Part shown: piece by piece, positions 58,964-64,000 of the stretch
How the letters are laid out: each line of letters begins with the position of its first letter
How positions within the stretch are numbered: the stretch's first letter is position 1
Assembly: GCF_047345415.1 (NCBI RefSeq)
Contig: NZ_JBLFEP010000002.1
Span: forward strand, 868,001 to 932,000
Length of the DNA: 64,000 bases
Source: Maribacter_C sp947494565
GTDB taxonomy: Bacteria > Bacteroidota > Bacteroidia > Flavobacteriales > Flavobacteriaceae
Direction of reading: 5' to 3'
The notes under the pieces: model-generated
Database searches by the model: none
Seen by the model: only the letters and a program-made list of their open reading frames with translations
What the model was told of the DNA's origin: nothing
Translations under genes and position numbers: made by a program

Positions 58964-60589
58964 TTAATAACCTGGATTTTGCACTAAGCCCGGTGTTTCA
59001 GCCAATGGCCCAGGGGGTATTGGGTATATTCTCTTGTTCGGGTCTGAATCGGTCTTATCTATCCAAGCGTTTTCCCAAGTACCAAATCTGATTTGATCTG
59101 TTCTTCTATGGTACTCCCAATAGAACTCAAAACCTCTTTCATCGTAAACCTCTTCTAGCGAAGCACTCGGTAGTGCAAAATCGGCCCCACCGCGGGCAAC
59201 CCTTATAGCATTTACGTCGGCAAGGGCATCACCTGATCCTAACCTTAACCGTGCCTCAGCTCGCATCAAATATAAATCTGCCAATCTGAAGACAACGATA
59301 TCTACGCCAGTATCATCTCTGTTGGCGCCTAGACCGTCTATGCTCCATTTTGAAACCCGTACCCCAACAGATTGGTTTTCGGCAATCAAACTTACTTCTC
59401 GAGTATGATTTGCCATTGATTCATCTCTGGTCCAAAGTTGAACAGGGACAATATCAATAGTACCGTCATCATTGATTATAGGTGTTCCACTATCATTGTT
59501 AAGACCATAAATCTGTCCTTCAAGAAAACCCCTGTTCATTTTATAATCATCTAGTGGTATGGTAACTAATTCATTTGGGTAGTTTTCTTTATAAAATCTT
59601 GGGTCATTGGCTGAGTCCCACGTGTCTAAAAACCCGGGTAAAGTGCATCCTGCATCAGAACCTGTTTCATATCCGCCATCGACAGGATAAAGCAGACCTC
59701 TCGACAGGCCATTTGTGGTGTTTCTGGAAACACTTCTGCCCCCGATTCTTATTGCCGTTTTTTCATTCTTTACAGACCATATGATTTCAGGGTGATTTTC
59801 ATTGTCCGGATCGAACATGCTGAAATAATCATCGGTTTCCAAAGAATGTACTCCGCCATTGATCACTTCGGTAGTAAGGTCGATTACTTGCTGCATATCC
59901 TCATTGGAGAAAGAAAAGTTTGAAGCATATCTGTCTTCATAGACTACTTTGTTTAAATAGATCCGTGCCAAAAGCGATTTTGCCGCATCTTGGGTAAAGC
60001 GAACTGTGTTTTTACCCGTAGGAAGATTGGACATCACTGATTGCAAGTTCTCGATTATCGTACCTACAGCTTCGGCTCCGGTAAGGATTTGTGGGTCTGC
60101 ATTAAAATCGATTTCAGTAGTTCCGCGATAGGGTACTTGACCATAGGCATCCAAGGCTACCCACATGAAATGGGATAATAATCCTACGGCCTCTGCATGC
60201 TCTTGCGAACCTTCATCCAAAAAATCGACAGCCTGGCTTGCACTTGCCAATCCTGATACGATGTGTTCAAAGGTCTCTCTTGTATAACGATGATTGGGTC
60301 CCCAATCATGTCTGTGCAACTCTTGAAAGGTGCCGCCGTCAAACCAATCACTTTGTCTAGTAGGAACCATGCCTTCATCTGCTGAAAAGGTCTGCAGCGC
60401 AAAAAACCAACGGTGCCCGTAAACTCTTCTCATATTGTTGTATGCCGGGGCCAAAAGATTTAATGGATCTGCATTGGTCAACAAATCCTCGCCGAGCGCT
60501 TCGTCGATAATTTCTTCTTCGATATCACATGATTGAAATCCGAAGAGGACAGTCAACATGATGCAAAAAATAATAGATTTTTTTTTCAT
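58964..60589 (-). CDS. SusD/RagB-family surface glycan-binding lipoprotein
   Basis: About 541 residues with lipoprotein signal FCIMLTVLFGFQSC (Met 60589; the longer frame from 60643 would overlap SusC). SusD hallmarks are LLAPAYNNMRRVYGHRWFFA, the helical repeats (EHIVSGLASASQAVDFLDEG, AKSLLARIYLNKVVYEDR), VFRLADLYLMRAEARLRLG, DVNAIRVARGG and the end EVYDERGFEFYWEYHRRTDQ followed by YPIPPGPLAETPGLVQNPGY. SusD proteins form a lid on SusC and bind the oligosaccharide at the cell surface. The gene follows susC by 37 bases and is probably one transcript with it. The glycan cannot be named from this sequence. Confidence 0.95.
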   Translation of the reverse strand: MKKKSIIFCIMLTVLFGFQSCDIEEEIIDEALGEDLLTNADPLNLLAPAYNNMRRVYGHRWFFALQTFSADEGMVPTRQSDWFDGGTFQELHRHDWGPNHRYTRETFEHIVSGLASASQAVDFLDEGSQEHAEAVGLLSHFMWVALDAYGQVPYRGTTEIDFNADPQILTGAEAVGTIIENLQSVMSNLPTGKNTVRFTQDAAKSLLARIYLNKVVYEDRYASNFSFSNEDMQQVIDLTTEVINGGVHSLETDDYFSMFDPDNENHPEIIWSVKNEKTAIRIGGRSVSRNTTNGLSRGLLYPVDGGYETGSDAGCTLPGFLDTWDSANDPRFYKENYPNELVTIPLDDYKMNRGFLEGQIYGLNNDSGTPIINDDGTIDIVPVQLWTRDESMANHTREVSLIAENQSVGVRVSKWSIDGLGANRDDTGVDIVVFRLADLYLMRAEARLRLGSGDALADVNAIRVARGGADFALPSASLEEVYDERGFEFYWEYHRRTDQIRFGTWENAWIDKTDSDPNKRIYPIPPGPLAETPGLVQNPGY

Positions 60590-60626
60590 AACGTATATTG
60601 TATATTGAATTACTTTGCTGTTTAAA

Positions 60627-63560
60627 TTAGAAAGAAAGGTCAAGGCCTAAAATGAAGGTTTGCGGACGTGGATAACCTCCAAAATCTACTCCATAAACAT
60701 TACCGCCACCCGTATTTATTTCAGGGTCGTAGCCCGAATAGTCGGTTATGACGAATATATTTTGCCCAGTAACATACACTCTTAAGGTGTCAAGAAAACC
60801 ATTGTTTTCGACGTTCCACCCCAAAGTGGCATTGTTCAATCTAAAGAAGGAACCATCCTCAATGAACCTAGATGAAGAAACAGGGGCAACCAGAGGACTT
60901 TCATTAACATCTAAATATTCCCTAAAAATGTTATTCCCGTTTTGCCCTAAAGATGCTGCACTTGAATACGCTCTTGCCGTGTTATTAAAAATGTCGACGC
61001 CGCTAACACCATTAAAGCCCAATGCTAGATCGAAACTTTTGTACCTTGTATTAATGTTTAATCCAAAAATCGTATTGGGCAATGCATCTCCTACTATTTC
61101 AGGATCTGATATGATTTCTACACCATCGCCATCATACCCTTGAAATCTAGGTAAAAAGAACGACCCTGCAGATTCTCCATTGGTAAAGATGCTACTAAAT
61201 TCCCCTGATGCCCCAGGTCCTGAAATGCCTCCAACAAAGAGATCTGTTGTTAGTCCATTAATGGAATTATCCAAAAATGATATGTTTCCAGAAAAATCAA
61301 GTGAAAAATCTTCAGTTCTTGCAGCATTTACATTAAGCGCAAATTCAAATCCTTTATTAATGATTTCCGCATCTGAATTGATGAAAATAGTGCTCGCCAA
61401 TGCAGGAACCGGTGCAGAAACCTCTAGGAAAAGATCGGTCGTATTTTTATGAAAATAGTCGAATGTACCGCTAACTTTACCATTTAATATAGCCCAATCA
61501 AGACCTACGTTGTATTGCTCTGTAACCTCCCACTTTAAATCAGGATTAGGTGTTCGTGTGGTGGTTACACCGTTGACAACCGTTGTTCCGTCAAAGGTAA
61601 AACTGTTATCAAAGCTTGTCTCGAAAGAGGCCTGTGTAACGCGTACGGGAACGGCTTGGTTACCTGTTTGTCCCCAACCTAGTCTCAATTTTAAATTGGA
61701 AAACACTTCTGAATTCGCAAGAAACTGTTCTTGGTCTATTCTCCATCCTAAACCGACCGCTGGAAAATAACCGTATTTGTTGTTATCACCAAACACTGAA
61801 GAACCGTCTGCCCTAAGTGATGCAGTTACCAGGTATTTATCCGAAAAACTAGCATTGAACCTTCCGAAGAACGATTGTAATTTTCTTTCCGTGTTGCTTG
61901 TTGATATGATAGGCGTTCCCTGTGCGACTCCTAAATTAAAAATAGGATCGATTTCCCTAGTACTAAAATCAAACTGCTGAATTCTCAAACCAGTATTATT
62001 GAATGTCTGATAGGAATGCCCTGCGAGCACATCGAAATTCCATTTATCATAACTTTTTGTATAAGTCAAAAAATTCTCTATTAAGACATTGGTATCCTCC
62101 CTTGAATCTTGAGTAACCTGATCTTGACCTTGGTCTCCTCCATCAACCGAATTATTGAACAGCCTGAAAAAGCGATCCGTATCTGAATTTTCGTAACCGA
62201 AATTAAGCTTATAGTCCAAGCCTTTCACAATGGTGTAAGTGGTAGTGAAGTTCGCCAAAACTCTTTTGCTCTCGGCCCTATCACGATATAGGTCAAAAAA
62301 TGATACAGGGTTGTCGGTGGCACCGGCCCTAGTTGTCACTTCACCTCCGGCAAAGACGGGAGACGTTGGGTTGGCTCTAAGTGCTCCGGTAATTACACTT
62401 CCTAAGGCTTGGCTTTCGTCCGTAAGATCTGCCACAGTAATGTTAGCTCTGAATTTTAACCTGTCATCCAGTAATGAGGTACCTATATTCAGTCTTCCTG
62501 TGATACTTTCGTGTCCTGTAGTTTCAACGACCCCTTCCTGATCCAGATAGCCCAGTGATACATTGTAGGTTGTTGTACCCGCTCCGCCGGAAAAGCCTAA
62601 ATTATAATTACCAACCTGAGCCGTTCGATAAATCTCATCTTGCCAGTCGGTGTTGGTATTCGCCCCATCAATATAAGATGCAGGATCCCTTTCGACTATC
62701 GAGGCCAAACGTGCTGTTTGCTCACGATATTCAGCAGCACTGAGCACATCAACATCTCTGGCTACCGTGGCAAAACCCCTTGATGAACTAAAGGTGACCT
62801 TTGTTTTGCCTACCTTTCCTTCCTTGGTCTTTATAAGAATAACGCCATTGGCACCCCGAGTACCGTAAATCGCCGTAGCGGAGGCATCTTTTAAAACGGT
62901 TATACTTTCGATATCCTGAGGATTCAAAAAGTTCAAAGGATTCTTGGGTCTTGAAGTTCCACCAACACCTGAAAGACCGGCACCGGTAGAGGAGCCTCCA
63001 TCCAAAGGAACACCATCAACTACAAATAAAGGATTACTGGAACTGCCTATTGAATTTACACCACGGATGTTGATGTCAATAGCGCTTCCTGGTTCACCGG
63101 AGCCTGTGGTTACATTGACACCGGCAATCTTACCTTGCAATAACTGCCCAGGAGCATTATTTACACCCTTGTTAAAATCCTCGGCTCCAACAACTTTAAC
63201 CGCTCCGGTCACATCTTTGGATTTTATACCGCCATACCCCACTAGAACTACCTCATCAAGATTGGTGGAAGTGGTAATCAGTTGTACGCTATACGTTGAA
63301 GAACCATCCAAAACAATTTCTTTGGTTTCATAGCCGATGTAAGAGATCACCAAAGTGGAGGCGTCGTCATTTACCGTTATGGTAAAGTTTCCATCAAAAT
63401 CAGAAACCACTCCATTGGTGGTTCCCTTTTCCAAGACACTAGCACCGGGTAGGGGAGCATCTGTTTCATCAAGCACCACACCGTTGATTTGTGTTTGCGC
63501 AAATGAAACCGACGCGACACCTAAAGCAAGGAGTGTCATTAAAATCTTAAGTTTTTTCAT
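60627..63560 (-). CDS. SusC/RagA-family TonB-linked outer-membrane transporter
   Basis: This 977-residue transporter has a signal peptide (ILMTLLALGVASVSFAQ), the carboxypeptidase-regulatory-like domain (INGVVLDETDAPLPGASVLE, VSDFDGNFTITV), the SusC plug region with VVLVGYGG, GVNVTTGSGEPGSAIDINI, SNPLFVVDGVPLD, IESITVLKDASATAIYGTRG, and a long barrel ending in FGGYPRPQTFILGLDLSF with the terminal Phe. It imports oligosaccharides with energy from TonB. It is the first gene of the reverse-strand polysaccharide locus, in the order SusC, SusD, GH115-like, GH92, HTCS and myo-inositol oxygenase. Its start codon lies about 20 bases after a predicted transcription start. Confidence 0.96.
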   Translation of the reverse strand: MKKLKILMTLLALGVASVSFAQTQINGVVLDETDAPLPGASVLEKGTTNGVVSDFDGNFTITVNDDASTLVISYIGYETKEIVLDGSSTYSVQLITTSTNLDEVVLVGYGGIKSKDVTGAVKVVGAEDFNKGVNNAPGQLLQGKIAGVNVTTGSGEPGSAIDINIRGVNSIGSSSNPLFVVDGVPLDGGSSTGAGLSGVGGTSRPKNPLNFLNPQDIESITVLKDASATAIYGTRGANGVILIKTKEGKVGKTKVTFSSSRGFATVARDVDVLSAAEYREQTARLASIVERDPASYIDGANTNTDWQDEIYRTAQVGNYNLGFSGGAGTTTYNVSLGYLDQEGVVETTGHESITGRLNIGTSLLDDRLKFRANITVADLTDESQALGSVITGALRANPTSPVFAGGEVTTRAGATDNPVSFFDLYRDRAESKRVLANFTTTYTIVKGLDYKLNFGYENSDTDRFFRLFNNSVDGGDQGQDQVTQDSREDTNVLIENFLTYTKSYDKWNFDVLAGHSYQTFNNTGLRIQQFDFSTREIDPIFNLGVAQGTPIISTSNTERKLQSFFGRFNASFSDKYLVTASLRADGSSVFGDNNKYGYFPAVGLGWRIDQEQFLANSEVFSNLKLRLGWGQTGNQAVPVRVTQASFETSFDNSFTFDGTTVVNGVTTTRTPNPDLKWEVTEQYNVGLDWAILNGKVSGTFDYFHKNTTDLFLEVSAPVPALASTIFINSDAEIINKGFEFALNVNAARTEDFSLDFSGNISFLDNSINGLTTDLFVGGISGPGASGEFSSIFTNGESAGSFFLPRFQGYDGDGVEIISDPEIVGDALPNTIFGLNINTRYKSFDLALGFNGVSGVDIFNNTARAYSSAASLGQNGNNIFREYLDVNESPLVAPVSSSRFIEDGSFFRLNNATLGWNVENNGFLDTLRVYVTGQNIFVITDYSGYDPEINTGGGNVYGVDFGGYPRPQTFILGLDLSF

Positions 63561-63594
63561 TTTGAATAAGTTGATTAAAGTTTATTCAAACTTA
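63561..63594 (-). promoter_or_regulatory. Putative promoter and inverted repeat before susC
   Basis: On the reverse strand TAAGTTTG (63587-63594) fits the Bacteroidota -7 consensus TAnnTTTG exactly. I see no good TTG/TTTG 19-20 bases further upstream. TTTGAATAA (63561-63569) and TTATTCAAA (63582-63590) are perfect 9-base inverted arms covering the start region, possibly an operator or a leader hairpin. Confidence 0.45.
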
Positions 63595-63719
63595 CAAGCA
63601 CCTCAAGGTTGTAGAGATGGATATTTGCATCAAAAACATGGATAAATCTGTCAATAGTGCAATTTTTACAGGGGTTTTATGCCATTCCTTGAAAATCGGA
63701 ACAGATTTGTGGATGCCCC

Positions 63720-63890
63720 CTGATCCCAATAGAGATACTTGGTTTGTTTTATTCTGGAAGTAAACCAAGAGCTACAAGTTTTATGTAATGGGGTATGAAC
63801 AAGCAATAAGTGATTGCCAGCGGCCATACTTTTGGCACCGACCAATGTTTTGTAAGCATCTTTTACAGCACTTTGACTAAAAGAAATTAA
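63720..63890 (+). pseudogene. Decayed copy of the small lipoprotein gene at 48683
   Basis: About 120-170 bases on the + strand resemble the 3' part of the gene at 48683-49117. GTAAACCAAGAGCTACAAG then TTTTATGTAATGG corresponds to GTAAACCAAGAACTACAGG then TTTTATTTAGAGG, and further on TTGGCACCGAC and TGTAAG recur in order. The reading frame VNQELQVLCNGV is soon broken by stop codons. It is a relic, not a gene. The remaining bases from 63595 to 64000 show no other gene that I can support; they would contain upstream control sites of susC. Confidence 0.65.
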
Positions 63891-64000
63891 GCACAGTCGA
63901 TACTTGGAATACCGGTTCTTTTAAAAACTCTTTTTGCTTAATTTCCCATGGCGTGTATAATTGACACGTCATTTCAAACCTCCGCCTTGTTTTATTTCAT

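Noticed and set aside
62944..63333. 129-residue + strand open frame within susC
   Set aside because: Antisense to the conserved SusC plug region, Pro/Thr-rich composition typical of a shadow frame.
63870..63978. Short reverse-strand frame beginning MTCQLYTPWEIKQ near the right edge
   Set aside because: Only about 31 codons, no known motif and no other support; could be chance or a relic.
1..64000. CRISPR arrays, rRNA, tRNA, riboswitches, intact insertion sequences, prophage genes
   Set aside because: None recognised on either strand by reading; a covariance-model search (tRNAscan, Rfam) would be needed to exclude small RNAs.

Overview
The window looks like chromosomal DNA of a marine member of the Flavobacteriaceae (Bacteroidota; a Maribacter/Zobellia/Arenibacter-type bacterium is my guess). 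The reasons are a SusC/SusD pair, a one-protein hybrid two-component regulator (HTCS), DUF2911, DUF5916 and DUF4374-like proteins, many lipoproteins with short SC-type lipoboxes, LytTR signalling, and a promoter-like TAnnTTTG element. No rRNA, tRNA, CRISPR array or intact insertion sequence was found. All assignments come from reading the sequence; no searches were run.

Region 1 (1-7.3 kb, + strand): the tail of a membrane protein, a Fur-family repressor, a DinB-like lipoprotein, a compact operon with two exported amidohydrolases around an unknown exported protein, a small lipoprotein, and a metallo-beta-lactamase-fold hydrolase. Two of the promoter regions share a conserved block.

Region 2 (7.3-17 kb) reads as a regulatory and redox module. 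It holds a sigma-54 activator with an N-terminal cyclic-nucleotide-binding domain, an inverted-repeat cluster with a sigma-54-like -24 element in front of osmC, a pyruvate:ferredoxin oxidoreductase-like protein that lacks three of the four proximal-cluster cysteines, and a TPR/histidine kinase/receiver/nucleotidyl cyclase protein. The cyclase could supply the ligand for the activator (inference).

Region 3 (17-30 kb) has mixed accessory genes: a TPR lipoprotein, a LytS/LytTR-type pair, DUF2911, a trypsin-like protease, a DUF6503-like lipoprotein, a transposase relic, a large exported protein with a barrel-less plug-like domain, and a + strand group (unknown protein, DUF3179, penicillin acylase) edged by short repeats.

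Region 4 (30.2-48.5 kb, all - strand) is the best candidate for an undescribed system. Thirteen tightly packed genes (46926 down to 30220) encode one ABC ATPase, two pairs of NosY/DUF3526-like permeases, a TonB-dependent receptor, a DUF4374-like propeller lipoprotein, a DUF5916 outer-membrane protein, an exported alanine-racemase-like protein lacking the expected catalytic Tyr, an exported alpha/beta hydrolase, two lipoproteins and a MerC-domain protein. Three small envelope genes lie just upstream, two of them with a His...CELC motif. Metal-binding-like motifs at both ends suggest metal or metallophore handling (inference).

Region 5 (49.3-63.6 kb, - strand) is a polysaccharide utilisation locus: SusC, SusD, a GH115-like glycosidase, a GH92 alpha-mannosidase, an HTCS and myo-inositol oxygenase. 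Together these suggest a target with mannose, glucuronate and inositol. The locus is bracketed by a small lipoprotein gene (48683-49117) and a decayed copy of that gene (about 63720-63890).
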